A stretch of 64,000 nucleotides of DNA, taken from assembly GCF_900108335.1 (NCBI RefSeq), contig NZ_FNVT01000002.1:124001-188000 (forward strand), in the 5' to 3' direction. Below the pieces are notes generated by a model. That model saw nothing but the letters and a program-made list of their open reading frames with translations, had not been told where the DNA came from and ran no database searches. Source of the DNA: Nonomuraea solani (lineage in GTDB: Bacteria > Actinomycetota > Actinomycetes > Streptosporangiales > Streptosporangiaceae). This document shows, piece after piece, positions 20,101 to 26,836 of the stretch; the stretch's first letter is position 1, and every line of letters starts with the position of its first letter. Made by a program: the position numbers and the translations under genes.

Positions 20101-20297
20101 CGATGGGCCGGCGGGACGGCCCCGCGCTGAAGGTCTGTCAGGGGAGCCTGGCTCTGCGCCGGAGCCGGCGCTCCAGGGATGCAGTCGGGTGAGACGGACT
20201 CGGCGGCCGCACTCCGCGTCACCGCCGGCGCCAGCCCGGCCGCGAACAGGGTTAAGCCTGTGACCACGCATAAGACACGCGAACGCATACTGAACAC
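11175..20297 (-). CDS. giant secreted SpvB/RHS-repeat polymorphic toxin with Hint and GIY-YIG-like tip
   Basis: About 3040 residues. Numbering below counts from an upstream in-frame codon 18 residues before the chosen GTG. A signal peptide opens the protein. An SpvB-type region follows (about 262-420, YSSGAVNGWLGVGWELSLP). FG-GAP/VCBS-like Asp-rich repeats (DVNGDGLPD) lie in the first half, RHS/YD repeats at about 1680-2515, and the RHS core (ARYYDARLGLWKSADP) near 2620-2650. A hydrophobic segment precedes a Hint autoprocessing domain (2791-2940, starting CPFNSFTPETG, ending VLVHN). The last 118 residues carry GGVYAL, RTGMAVDLRDRLGDHR and EQLAEDYYKP, a GIY-YIG nuclease-like pattern. The GTG at 20297 has GGAG eight bases upstream. 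It is likely a contact-dependent antibacterial toxin delivered outside the cell. No immunity-like gene follows. Confidence 0.85.
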   Translation of the reverse strand: MFSMRSRVLCVVTGLTLFAAGLAPAVTRSAAAESVSPDCIPGAPAPAQSQAPLTDLQRGAVPPAHRATADGKSATTMTYDEARLDIGTAALDEPAEIGITPLTEGQLPVLGAGMENVTEGPRAGYRFTPTPFEFEQDITISMPYDAAKLTTAGLTPQDVRTFYFDEQGSCWRALVRVAVDTEQQLIISKTDHFTDMVNATVNAPEGPEQISFDPTRITGIQAADPSAKVNQIGTPTANELGEARMSYPIETPGGRAGVQPSLTVNYSSGAVNGWLGVGWELSLPSISIDTRWGVPRYDAENETETYTFAGQQLTPVAHRGAARPRTADKVFHQRVEGEFSRIVRKGSSPKTYGWEVTDKSGTRWLYGGEGAVLADDAGNIFTWALREVRDAHGNTLRHQYVTVEDAGVTGGSVTGRALYPKKITYTGQGDADGPYSVTFVRDRELAEQRRPDVLISAQGGFKHVVADLLRRIEVRLGADLIRRYDFGYAEGAFHKTLLKTIQQYDAAGKLFNSHELGYFDDIRDAAGKYTAFQRVDWASPDDNVSNGLVNGVRPGAGEAGALNGNTSTSAGGHLYTGWGPLPSKRNSVGVKAGFSRGSDKGLLALADVDGDTLPDKVFEGGGGYVYRKNLSRPGGEPRFAAQTTPLRNLPSIFGQSSSSRTVGVEAYPGAAAVQLDYVDTISTQDRYLSDVNADGLTDLVNGESVLFGRVGADGVPVFGAAGDTPVPIGSSEVDAQGLLPDYSADRERRMQSFPLVDTLRRWTAPYDGTVSVTGAVRLTEVEGELPAFADPDGVRVAVQHENDELWSARITDHAEHTPQGVGAIEVDKGEHLYFRVGSVLDGAADRVTWDPAVTYTSLPETADANGLSLTAYTASEDFTLAGRAATVTVPRDGTLTLAGSVTKTAVTTDDVTIRVTRAGQAVFEQQVAAGFTGEVPVAATVPVTQGQVLSWRIKTDSPIDVTALTWRPTATYTETSPVPDEFGQVFSAPYDIDTYTVTSGSAPPQPYTAAGTLSVTPQPVAAEGATGQVIFTVKKQGALLAKQAVTLGAEPAPVQVEAAAGDRLFFEFTAAAGLLTGASVLADGVETAATVHSPAPEGVYGRPYRGWAYAGYNGNGDRATQPIKQGDLEKVEDVQAQLPQDVDPERDRPAFEQDPRVTPPKAILFVPQPDRNRWASGEDLWISGATVTSSRLGGQSIGLPTSADVSGVRAVPRMSRSQQISVTGSVGGGVGSVGGSVARGTSTGELDYLDMNADGFPDVVGSGGIQYTDPTGVLGRTRGDLPGGSVRTSENVSGNASAGSAARTITTGRGDAAPSGTKTANTSSSGNDMPPLGIGGNLGSGTSDAESDLLDINGDGLPDRVFEDGRAALNLGYRFAAPEPWPGGPLNDGGSDNSGVNIGFNTDFYGFAGGASFNQGDGSTSATLADVNGDGLIDRVFAGNPIRVAINTGGGFAAPAEFAGSLSGLSGDVNARLGAGAYFTVSIPIAFGIGGFVIINPGADTSTGASRAAQMIRDINGDGFADHLASTGDNQLTVAANQTGRTNLLKSVKEPLGSAIELDYTRDGNTYDQPDSRFVLSSVKTDDGLAGDGPDVQHATFTYAGGVFDRLEREFLGYGKVTTQARDVNGAVHRTLTSEYDTRGHYTRGLVTRTLTADGEGRPFNETVSTYELRDVATGEAGNVKSTTASIFPMPVRKEQRWYEGQAAPGKQTRTEMVYDTYGNVTKTTDYGESGGGDDVVTTTGYTDCADTYIVGLPNRSEVRGGGKVMRRGEADIDCATGDLTRHRAKLEDGSVAVTDATYHPNGTLATLTEPANHKGQRFKLTYAYDEVTGTYVTSTRDSYGYESTATYNLKFGETETSVDINNQRLSYTYDDAGRVATVTGPHDVGAGKPTIAFEYHPEATVPYATTRHLDRASDGTVKADTIDTVTFTDGLARVVQTKKDARIGGADAMTVSGRTVFDEFGRTVERFYPVSEPKGAANTRFNAAFDRVYPTVNDYDVLDRQVRTVLPDGTGSTTAYGFGNDRSGTRQFSTAVTDAEGNTKATFKDVRNQITSVREPNPVNGGPPLWTSYIYDPLSQLTKVTDDQNNATTSAYDDFGRRTTVTSPDSGRTSTGYDLAGNTTSKVTANLADKDKKITYEYDFRRQVKVDYPIFKDNDVRYTYGAPGAPYNAAGRLTKIEDAGGVTTRQYGPLGEVVSETKSLPGPGYHDKAFSTEYRYDSFGRVLQLTYPDGEILTYGYDSGGQVISATGVKGGYTYPYLRDLQYDKFEQRTKITLGNGTTTTFTYDAADRSLALLSSTLPSGYEFQRYRYGYDDVGNITRLQNDTNIPEGSTTPKFGGPSTQTYIYDNLYRLTQASGQYTPDIHKTDTYAFRLTYDTVHNIVGKHQRHAIVNSEGVEQVQQGTTYTHVYEFDGSRPHAPTEVGPLDLRYDDNGNVINQESDEHGKPRRQLIWDEDNRLACVHDTTKNDTQPQNPSACDDRHKPPTVRFTYDDQGQRVVKDGPQTTLYPNQTYTARNQTEYKHVFVGTTRIASKTAKPGNAFEKDQFFYHGDQVGSTTFGTDGTGRLAEHLNYFPSGETWVEESPGQPNPYQFTGQELDPETGYTYHGARYYDARLGLWKSADPVIGDYLSGEGNDGVYNPGNLNLYGYGYNNPVQNTDPDGNLVFLVPAAILVGKGVMWGMTAYSAYQGARAVANTVSDVQSGRKTWQEGATEAGWAVAEAGAEATLGKLRVVERAAGWVANTPVGRRAADYVADKSSEIAQRFRRTDAPGGCPFNSFTPETGVLMADGGSKPIEEIEIGDEVLATDPASGRTEPRLVTDVITGDGAKNLVKVTVDVDGEQGGKTAGITATDGHPFWVASLGGWVDAGDLKPGMWLRTSAGTYVQVEAVSAWSAPQRVHSLTVDGLNSYYVLAAATPVLVHNVNCLGLPDRIPTDFRAIGDPNAKGGVYALVSENGQVMRTGMAVDLRDRLGDHRLKYPGLRGVVLYRTDVRDERRGLEQLAEDYYKPILTNNRAVDIKNERLPEYLQAARDFLSRQGNQ

Positions 20298-20588
20298 GTT
20301 CACCACTCCAAGCTCGGGACAGTCGCACTGAGGGGGTGCAGGACTTGGCATAAAGGCGGCATAAAGTGATCAGCGCCGCGCCTCATCGATAACATCGCTC
20401 ATCACTGGCTGTCCAGTGGCAAGTTCGGTCACACACTGCCACCACGAAAGACCGGTCGGCCCTCTCACCAGCCACATCACCGGGACACCCCGTCACACCG
20501 GCTCGAATTTGTCCGGAAGTGGCCACCACACGCCGCTGATCTCGCCCGCGGAGAGGCGCGACAAGATCTAGTTGCATGGCTATGGTTG
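20298..20588. other. intergenic region between RHS toxin and SOD genes
   Basis: About 290 bases separate the two divergent genes. It must hold both promoters, but I cannot assign -10/-35 boxes with confidence. A short hairpin (CACTGG at 20403-20408, CCAGTG at 20413-20418) and a 9-base inverted pair CTAGTTGCA/TGCAACTAG (20568-20576/20601-20609) are visible; the latter flanks the Nur-like site. Confidence 0.5.
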
Positions 20589-20605
20589 TTGCAAGTTATG
20601 TGCAA
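20589..20605 (+). promoter_or_regulatory. Nur-box-like operator upstream of SOD
   Basis: TTGCAA-GTTAT-GTGCAA fits the nickel-responsive Nur consensus described in Streptomyces coelicolor (tTGCaa-N5-ttGCAA) at all but one position. It lies 22 bases before the SOD start codon. An additional GTTGCA at 20571-20576 repeats the half site 17 bases upstream. This predicts nickel-dependent repression of the adjacent SOD, as reported for sodF in S. coelicolor. The match was made by eye. Confidence 0.65.
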
Positions 20606-20627
20606 CTAGAGGCTTTGGGAAGACGCC

Positions 20628-21230
20628 ATGAGTGAGTACACCCTTCCGGACATGCCCTACGACTACGCGGCACTGGAGCCCGCGATCACCGGGGAGATCC
20701 TGGAGCTGCACCACGCCAAGCACCACGCCGCCTACGTCAAGGGCGCCAACGACACCTTGGAGAAGCTGGCCGACGCGCGTGACAAGGGCGAGTTCGGCGG
20801 CCTGGTCGGGCTGGAGAAGACGTTCGCGTTCAACCTGTCCGGGCACGTCCTGCACACGATCTTCTGGCAGAACCTGTCCCCCGACGGCGGCGACCGCCCC
20901 GACGGCCGGCTGGGCGACGCCATCACCGAGCACTTCGGCTCCTTCGACGCCTTCAAGAAGCAGCTCACCACCGCCACGGCCACCGTCCAGGGCTCCGGGT
21001 GGGGCGTGCTGGCCTGGGAGCCGCTCGGCCGCCGCCTGATCGTCGAGCAGGTCTACGACCACCACGGCAACATCGGCATGAACAGCACCCCACTGCTCGT
21101 CTTCGACGCCTGGGAGCACGCGTACTACCTGCAGTACCGCAACGTGCGTCCCGACTACGTCGAGAAACTGTGGGACCTGATCAACTGGAACGACGTCATC
21201 GCCCGCTACGACGCCGCCCGCGGCGCCTAG
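20628..21230 (+). CDS. sodF: Fe/Mn superoxide dismutase
   Basis: A 200-residue cytosolic superoxide dismutase of normal family length. The metal ligands are recognisable: the His in ELHHAKHH near residue 28, the His in LHTIFW near 78, and the Asp and His in [10 protein letters not shown] near 160. It converts superoxide to O2 and peroxide. An iron form is suggested because a Nur-like operator precedes the gene, matching the FeSOD/NiSOD switch known in Streptomyces; sequence alone does not fix the metal. The ATG follows GGGAAG. An imperfect GC-rich hairpin at about 21238-21290 may terminate it. Confidence 0.92.
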   Translation: MSEYTLPDMPYDYAALEPAITGEILELHHAKHHAAYVKGANDTLEKLADARDKGEFGGLVGLEKTFAFNLSGHVLHTIFWQNLSPDGGDRPDGRLGDAITEHFGSFDAFKKQLTTATATVQGSGWGVLAWEPLGRRLIVEQVYDHHGNIGMNSTPLLVFDAWEHAYYLQYRNVRPDYVEKLWDLINWNDVIARYDAARGA

Positions 21231-21389
21231 CCTCCTGCCGGCGACGCCCGCCCGGCCCGAGCTTGGTCCGCGCGGCCCGGCGGGCGCCGTCCTCCAGGAC
21301 GTCCGGCCGATTTGTCGGAGCCGGGCGTTAGGGTCCGAGGCCATGATCGCTTGTTCGGAGCGCGGCGGCCGGTGGAAGGAAGGGCCCGC

Positions 21390-22448
21390 ATGAATCCCTG
21401 GCAGGAGGTCCTCGACCGTATCGAGGAGGGCGACGACGAGGGCCTGGCGGCGTTCCTCGACGACCTGGGCGACCTGGGGCGGCGGGCGGTCGCCACGCGG
21501 CTTCCCGGTCACATGACCGAGGAACTGCTCGGCGGGTTCATGGCCCGGCAGGAGATCGAAGACCTGGCGCCCGGTTTCCGGATGGCGGGAGCGGCCTGCT
21601 TCCCCGAGGCCCGGCAGGTGGCGGCCTGGCTGAATCGCCGGGAGCTGCGCGCGCCACGCGACCCCGAGGACGACACCGAACGCATCCTCACCCTGCTGCG
21701 CCGCCGTCCTCTGGAGTGGCGGCGTGACCTGGCCGCCCGGCTGGTGGAGCGGCTGCGGCCACCGACCGGCGGGAGACGGCGGTGGCGCCGCGTGGAGGGC
21801 GTGCCCGGCTGGGATCTGGCCGCGGCGCTGGTGTCCAGCACCGGTCTCGAACCGCCGGACGATGACACGTTCGTCATCGGATGGGTCTGGCAGGTGGCTC
21901 TGCGAGCACGCTGGGGCGGGCGCGGCTTCGACGGCGACCCGCTGCTCGAAACCCTGCTGCCACGCCTGTTCCAGGCCCCAGGCGTGACCGTGCCGCTGAG
22001 CGCGAGCCTGATCCACGAGCTGGCCGCGCTGGCCGGGCAGGGCCGGGTGCCGCGCCGGACGCTGATCGACGGCTGCGCCGGCCGCTTCCTGACCGCGGGC
22101 CCGGAGGAGGTCTCCCCGTTCGTGACGTTGTGGCGGGCGCTGCGGCCGGAGCCGGAGGAGATCCCGGTCCTCGACTTCGTCCGCCTGCTGCCGGCGGCCA
22201 CCCTGCCGCTGGCGGAGCTCGCGGTGGAGGAACTGCGGCGGGCCGAGGCCGCGGGGCTGCTGAACACCGAGCTGTTCGCCGAGGCCGTGTCAGCGCTGGC
22301 GTACCGGGCGGAGAAGAAGCTGCTGCCGGCCACCGTGCAAACGTCTGCGCGTCACCCGGCCGGGTGGCCCCGGATGTTCCGCCACCGCGACTCACCGGCG
22401 GGTCCAGCCTGGCTGACTCACGTACCTGCGATGCGCGGGTGGTGCTGA
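21390..22448 (+). CDS. probable truncated DUF6493-like protein
   Basis: A 352-residue helical protein starting at ATG 21390 after GGAAGGAAGGG. Its N-terminus (MNPWQEVLDRIEEGDDEGLA) and leucine-rich, HEAT-like helices recall the start of long actinobacterial DUF6493 proteins, which are usually well over 600 residues. Around base 22335, after AEKKLLPATV, the helical character ends and about 35 residues of low-complexity tail (HPAGWPRMFRHRDS) run to the stop. This suggests a 3' truncation or a frameshift fused to former intergenic DNA. The family assignment is tentative. Confidence 0.5.
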   Translation: MNPWQEVLDRIEEGDDEGLAAFLDDLGDLGRRAVATRLPGHMTEELLGGFMARQEIEDLAPGFRMAGAACFPEARQVAAWLNRRELRAPRDPEDDTERILTLLRRRPLEWRRDLAARLVERLRPPTGGRRRWRRVEGVPGWDLAAALVSSTGLEPPDDDTFVIGWVWQVALRARWGGRGFDGDPLLETLLPRLFQAPGVTVPLSASLIHELAALAGQGRVPRRTLIDGCAGRFLTAGPEEVSPFVTLWRALRPEPEEIPVLDFVRLLPAATLPLAELAVEELRRAEAAGLLNTELFAEAVSALAYRAEKKLLPATVQTSARHPAGWPRMFRHRDSPAGPAWLTHVPAMRGWC

Positions 22449-22463
22449 TGCGGTACGACCGCG

Positions 22464-23636
22464 TCAGCCCTCGCCCTGGTTCACGTGGAGGAGTTCCGCG
22501 TACTCCTCGATGTTCAGGTGTCGCCCCTTGAGCTGGGAGGTGATCTCGGCGCCCAGGATGTTCAGGGCGAGCAGGGAGTCTTCTCGCTCCTTCGCCTGCT
22601 GCCTGATGTGCGCCTCGGTGGCGGGGTCCACGTGGTTCTGCCAGTCGGGTGCGTACGTGGCGCCGCCGTGCGGGCCGAGGGGAAGCACGATTCCCGGCGG
22701 GCCGGGCCGGTAGGTCGTCGGCTCGCCGCCACCCTGGACCAGGGCGCGGATGTTGGCCGCGATCACGGCCGCGTGACCCACCGCCGTTCCGGCCTGCTTG
22801 GGCTCGGGGATCGCGGTGATGTCGCCGAGGGCGAACACCCGTTCCTGGCCGGGCAGGCGCAGGTCGGCGGTGACCGCGAGCAGGCCCCCCGCCTGCCGCG
22901 CCACGGCCAGATCATCGGCCAGGTAGCCGGTGGCCGGCACGGCGCCGAAGCAGCGGAACCAGATGTCGGCGGTGACCTGTTCGCCGGAGTGCAGGGTCGC
23001 GGTGAACGTCTTGGCTTCCCCGGGCTCGGACGGGGGCTGCTCGCGCAGCCGCGTACCGAGAATGACCCGGATGCCCATCGCGTCGAGCTGACGGCGCAGT
23101 TCGGCCCGGAACTCGTCGGAGTAGTCGCCGGGGACGATCTCGTCTCCGGGGTCGACGATGGTGATCGACTTGTCCGGCCAGGCCGTCCTGATCTCCCCGG
23201 CCAGTTCGAGCCCGACCGGGCCGCCGCCCAGCAGCAGGACCCTGCCGGACTGGGCAAGGACTTCGCGGGTGGCGTGATATCTGCTCTTGGCGGTGGCGCT
23301 GTCCTCCGTGCCGGCCTTGGCCGGGAAAGGATAGGCCGAGCCGGTCGCCAGGACGATGTAGTCGGCCTCGATCCGCGTTCCCGACCCCAGGGTGACGGAG
23401 GTGGCGTCGACGCGCACGGCCTTGTCACGGATCACCGTGCCGCGGGTCAGCAGCCGGTCATAGGGGAGGAACAGCCGGTCCGTCCACTGCGGGTCGGTGA
23501 GGCCGCGGAGTGCGGCGACATTGTGGACGAAGGCGTCTCGCGGTTCGATGAGCACCACATCGGTCACGTCGTCGAGCTGTTCGGCGACGGCGATGCCGCC
23601 GTATCCACCGCCGACGACGGCCACGGTCGTACGCAT
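22464..23636 (-). CDS. NAD(P)/FAD-dependent oxidoreductase, AIF/NDH-2-like
   Basis: A 390-residue two-dinucleotide-fold flavoprotein. The FAD loop GGGYGG occurs at residues 8-13, the NADH loop LLGGGPVG near 140, and the second FAD motif RVFALGDIT near 280. It resembles AIF/FSP1-type and type II NADH dehydrogenases, which pass electrons from NAD(P)H to quinones, but no membrane anchor is seen. The ATG at 23636 has AAGGGAAC upstream. It lies 23 bases downstream of the erythromycin-esterase-like gene on the same strand, so the two are probably co-transcribed, under a divergent AraC regulator. Confidence 0.85.
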   Translation of the reverse strand: MRTTVAVVGGGYGGIAVAEQLDDVTDVVLIEPRDAFVHNVAALRGLTDPQWTDRLFLPYDRLLTRGTVIRDKAVRVDATSVTLGSGTRIEADYIVLATGSAYPFPAKAGTEDSATAKSRYHATREVLAQSGRVLLLGGGPVGLELAGEIRTAWPDKSITIVDPGDEIVPGDYSDEFRAELRRQLDAMGIRVILGTRLREQPPSEPGEAKTFTATLHSGEQVTADIWFRCFGAVPATGYLADDLAVARQAGGLLAVTADLRLPGQERVFALGDITAIPEPKQAGTAVGHAAVIAANIRALVQGGGEPTTYRPGPPGIVLPLGPHGGATYAPDWQNHVDPATEAHIRQQAKEREDSLLALNILGAEITSQLKGRHLNIEEYAELLHVNQGEG

Positions 23637-23659
23637 AAGGGGTTCCCTTTCTTGCGAGG

Positions 23660-24856
23660 TCAGAGCAGGGTGGTCGGGGTGACGGTGCCCACCTGCAGCA
23701 CGGCGTCGAACCATTCGTCGAGCCGGCCGGTCGTCAGGTAGTGCTCGGAGTCGGCCGTGGCGTCGTAGATCCCGCCGATGATCCGCAATTGGTGCGGGCC
23801 GCGCAGCCAGTCGTTCACCGGCGGCGTACGCGGGGCGCGCAGATCGAGCAGGTAGCGGCCCTGCCCCAGCATGGCGTCGGCCGACCCGGGCATGGGCCGC
23901 GGAACCCACTGACCCGGATGGAGTCCGCTCACGTCTCCCTGGGCGAAACCGATCAGCAGGGAGAAGTATCCGCCGCCCAGCCGCCCGCGCAGTTCGTTGC
24001 CGACGCTCTGGAAGGGTTTGAGCAGGGCTGCGGGGATGACCTGGGCCGCGTTGGCGGTGAACGCCATGCCCTCCCAGTAGACGATCTTGGCTCCCTCGTC
24101 CCGCAGCAGCGAGGTCAGCGTGGCCACCGAACGGCGCCGGAGCGCGCCGTAGTCGAACCCGCCCGCGGCGAAGCCGCCGGCGGGCCAGTCGAGGATGAGC
24201 TTCGCCTTCTCCAGCGCGGCGCCGGGACCGGGCAGTGACGCCACCATCTCGTAGGCGTCGCGTGCGTGGTCGGCGAAGGGACGTCCCGGATGGCTGCCGC
24301 GCGCGTGCTGCACGTGTTCGGGCACCTCATGGGCGGTCACGATCGTGTCGTAGTGGTGGCGCAGCTCGTCGAGCCGGTCGCCGCTCACGCCGGCCACGTG
24401 ATCGATGACGGCCTGATAGTCCGACGCCCGCGCGGACACGGGCTCCAGTCCGACCATCCGCAGCGGGTCCGATGGATGCCGCCGGTTGAACCCCCGCGCC
24501 CACTCGATCACGGCGATCGTCTCCTCGGTCCGCCACGGTCTCCACAGTCCCGACAGCGCCGCGCGGGCATCTCCGTCGCCGCCGCGAATGTAGGCGTCCA
24601 CCCGCTCGACCGCCGTCTCGTCGTCCTGAATCGCCAGGACGCGGAAGCCCAGCTCCTCCACCAGGAGGCGGAGCACCCGGTGTCCCTGCGTCACCACCTC
24701 GCGCGCCGCGCGGGTCGGCTCGCCCACTCCGACGATCACCGCGCCGGCCAGCATGGCGCGGAGCGGTTCCAGGTCGGTGAGCGGTTCGTCCGGGTCGGTG
24801 GTCGTCAGCGGGCGTGCGTTCTCCGCTATCCAGCGACGCGTTGTTGCTTGTGGCAT
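23660..24856 (-). CDS. erythromycin esterase family protein, probably catalytically altered
   Basis: A 398-residue member of the erythromycin esterase (PF05139) superfamily by its layout: GVGEPTRAAREV near residue 42, a long helical middle, a WEGMAFTANAA segment near 265 and a C-terminal alpha/beta closure. True Ere enzymes carry GExxHG at the first motif, the His being needed for macrolactone hydrolysis. Here that His position is Arg (GEPTRA) while the Glu remains. The protein may have another function or be inactive toward macrolides. It is first gene of a two-gene operon with the flavoprotein and divergent from an AraC regulator. Confidence 0.78.
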   Translation of the reverse strand: MPQATTRRWIAENARPLTTTDPDEPLTDLEPLRAMLAGAVIVGVGEPTRAAREVVTQGHRVLRLLVEELGFRVLAIQDDETAVERVDAYIRGGDGDARAALSGLWRPWRTEETIAVIEWARGFNRRHPSDPLRMVGLEPVSARASDYQAVIDHVAGVSGDRLDELRHHYDTIVTAHEVPEHVQHARGSHPGRPFADHARDAYEMVASLPGPGAALEKAKLILDWPAGGFAAGGFDYGALRRRSVATLTSLLRDEGAKIVYWEGMAFTANAAQVIPAALLKPFQSVGNELRGRLGGGYFSLLIGFAQGDVSGLHPGQWVPRPMPGSADAMLGQGRYLLDLRAPRTPPVNDWLRGPHQLRIIGGIYDATADSEHYLTTGRLDEWFDAVLQVGTVTPTTLL

Positions 24857-24911
24857 GAAGCCAAGCTAGAAGGAATCGATGAGATAATGAATAATCGTCG
24901 AACGCATTTTC

Positions 24912-24925
24912 ATACGCGATCGTAT
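24912..24925. promoter_or_regulatory. small palindrome in the divergent promoter region
   Basis: ATACG-CGAT-CGTAT, a 5-base inverted repeat, sits 20 bases before the AraC-type gene start in an unusually AT-rich 89-base gap. It may be an operator for the AraC regulator or a partner. Support is only symmetry and position. Confidence 0.35.
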
Positions 24926-24945
24926 CAATCCAGGGAGCCGATGAG

Positions 24946-25836
24946 ATGGACATCCTCAGCGATGTGATCTCCGCCGTACGGGCGGGCACCCCCGCCGCGG
25001 AGCGAGTCGAATGGCGCGCGCCGTGGCGTCAGGACTTCCCCGACCAGCCGGGAACCGCCGGCTTCCTGGTGGTGCTGCAGGGCACGTGCCGGCTCATCGA
25101 CGACGCCGGCGAACCCACGCACCTGGCGCCCGGCGACGTCGTGTTCTCCCCGCACGGCAACGGATACGCTCTGGCCGACACCCCGGCGACCGGCGACAGA
25201 GCCATCACCGTCACCCTGTGCGGCGGCTACGAACTCACCCCCGAGTGGACTCACCCCCTGCTGCGCGAACTGCCCGGGACCATTCACCTCCCCGCCCGCC
25301 CGGGCCGCGATCCCGGGCTCCGGGCAGCGGTGGACGTCCTCGGCGCGGAGATCGACAGCGGCCGCCTCGGCGCCACCGCCCTCCTGCCCGTGGCGCTCGA
25401 CATGCTCCTCCTGTACGTCCTGCGCACCTGGTTCGAGGCACACCCCCGTCATGAGGGCGCGACGGGGTGGGCCGCGGCGCTGGCCGACCCCGGCATCAGC
25501 GCCGCGCTCAACGCCATGCACGACGACCCCGCCCACCCCTGGACCGTGCAGGAACTGGCCGGCCGGGCGAGACTGTCGCGCGCCACCTTCTCCCGCCGTT
25601 TCGGCTCCCTCACCGGCCAGCCGCCCCTGGCGTACCTGACCTGGTGGCGCATGACCACGGCCGCCCGGCTCCTCCTCGAACCCGCCGCCACCATAGACAC
25701 CGTGGCCGGCCGCGTCGGCTACACCTCGGAGTTCGCCTTCGCCAACGCCTTCAAACGCCACTTCCACCTCGCCCCCGGCAAATACCGCCACCAGGCCCGC
25801 ACGCGAATGGACGGCGGGCGACGATCGCACCACTGA
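24946..25836 (+). CDS. AraC-family transcriptional regulator with cupin domain
   Basis: A 296-residue regulator with an N-terminal cupin-type sensory domain (about 20-170, with LAPGDVVFSPHGNGYAL) and two AraC helix-turn-helix motifs at about 190-285 (ELAGRARLSRATFSRRF and VAGRVGYTSEFAFANAFKRH). The ATG at 24946 has GGGAG eight bases upstream. Being divergent from the esterase-like/flavoprotein operon, it is the obvious candidate to regulate it. The inducer is unknown; related cupin-AraC proteins often control redox enzymes of this kind. Confidence 0.88.
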   Translation: MDILSDVISAVRAGTPAAERVEWRAPWRQDFPDQPGTAGFLVVLQGTCRLIDDAGEPTHLAPGDVVFSPHGNGYALADTPATGDRAITVTLCGGYELTPEWTHPLLRELPGTIHLPARPGRDPGLRAAVDVLGAEIDSGRLGATALLPVALDMLLLYVLRTWFEAHPRHEGATGWAAALADPGISAALNAMHDDPAHPWTVQELAGRARLSRATFSRRFGSLTGQPPLAYLTWWRMTTAARLLLEPAATIDTVAGRVGYTSEFAFANAFKRHFHLAPGKYRHQARTRMDGGRRSHH

Positions 25837-25941
25837 CACATCCCTTCGGCCTCTGGCTCTCTTCGCGTCGAGCAAGGGGGCTTCTCCTGGGACCCGTGCA
25901 CCTGAGCCGGCTGACGTGGCAAATTCGATCGACCGGCGATC

Positions 25942-26814
25942 ATGCTCCTTGTCATCATGGTCGCCATGACGATCGAGTCACGGCGACAGGTGCGCAGATA
26001 CTTCGACACGTTCGGGGACGCCGAGTGGGACCGTCTCTCCGGTGACGTCGCGGGCCGCGTCAGCCTTGAGGTGCACCGCCGCTTCCTGGCCCGATTCGTC
26101 CGGCCGGGCGATCGGGTCCTGGAGGTGGGCGCGGGCCCCGGGCGGTTCACCGCCGAACTGGCCGCCCTGGGGGCGAGCATCGTGGTCACGGACCTCTCCC
26201 CCGTGCAACTCGCGCTCAACGAGGAACATCTGCGCGGCGGCGCGGCCGAGGCCTCGGTGGAGCGCCGGGAGGTCGTGGACGTCTGCGACACCAGCCGGTA
26301 CGCCGACGGCGAGTTCGACCTGGTGCTCGCGTACGGCGGCCCGCTGTCGTACGCCTTCGAGCAGGCCGGGGACGCGCTGCGCGGCCTGCTGCGCGTCACC
26401 CGGCCGGGCGGGCTGGTCGTCGGCTCGGTCATGTCCCTGCTCGGGGTGTGGCGGCACTTCCTGCCCGGCGTGGTCACGATGGCCGAGGACATCGGCGAGG
26501 ACACCAACGACCTGATCCTGCGCACCGGGGACCTGCGCCATAAGGGCGACCAGGACGGCCACGTCTGCCGGATGTTCCGCCACCGCGACCTGGCGGCCCT
26601 CGCCCAGGCCGCCGGCGGGGAGATCGTGGCGGCCGCCGCCAGCAACTGGGCCGCCCTGGGCGACCCGGGCGCGCTCGCTGCGCTCGAAGCCGATCCTGAC
26701 CGGTGGGCGCGCTTCCTGGAGCACGAGATCGCCGCCTGCCAGGAGCCCGGCGCCGTGGACGGCGGCACCCACATCCTGTTCGCCTGCGCCGCCCAGAACC
26801 CTCCTGTATATTGA
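25942..26814 (+). CDS. class I SAM-dependent methyltransferase
   Basis: A 290-residue Rossmann methyltransferase. SAM motif I is VLEVGAGPGRFTAEL (about residue 54), the acidic residue after beta-2 is in VVTDLSP, and motif post-II is FDLVLAYGGPLSYAF. The C-terminal region (RMFRHRDLAALAQAAG) resembles small-molecule or tRNA-type methyltransferases found widely in actinomycetes. The substrate is unknown. Three in-frame ATGs lie in the first nine codons and none has a clear ribosome site; the third (MTIESRRQ) matches family starts best. It stands alone, 22 bases before the next gene on the same strand. Confidence 0.82.
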   Translation: MLLVIMVAMTIESRRQVRRYFDTFGDAEWDRLSGDVAGRVSLEVHRRFLARFVRPGDRVLEVGAGPGRFTAELAALGASIVVTDLSPVQLALNEEHLRGGAAEASVERREVVDVCDTSRYADGEFDLVLAYGGPLSYAFEQAGDALRGLLRVTRPGGLVVGSVMSLLGVWRHFLPGVVTMAEDIGEDTNDLILRTGDLRHKGDQDGHVCRMFRHRDLAALAQAAGGEIVAAAASNWAALGDPGALAALEADPDRWARFLEHEIAACQEPGAVDGGTHILFACAAQNPPVY

Positions 26815-26836
26815 CGTTTCTTGACGGCGATAGGAT

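Noticed and set aside
20383..20577. A 64-codon minus-strand frame upstream of the RHS gene
   Set aside because: No ribosome site, no family resemblance, and it lies in the promoter region of two divergent genes.
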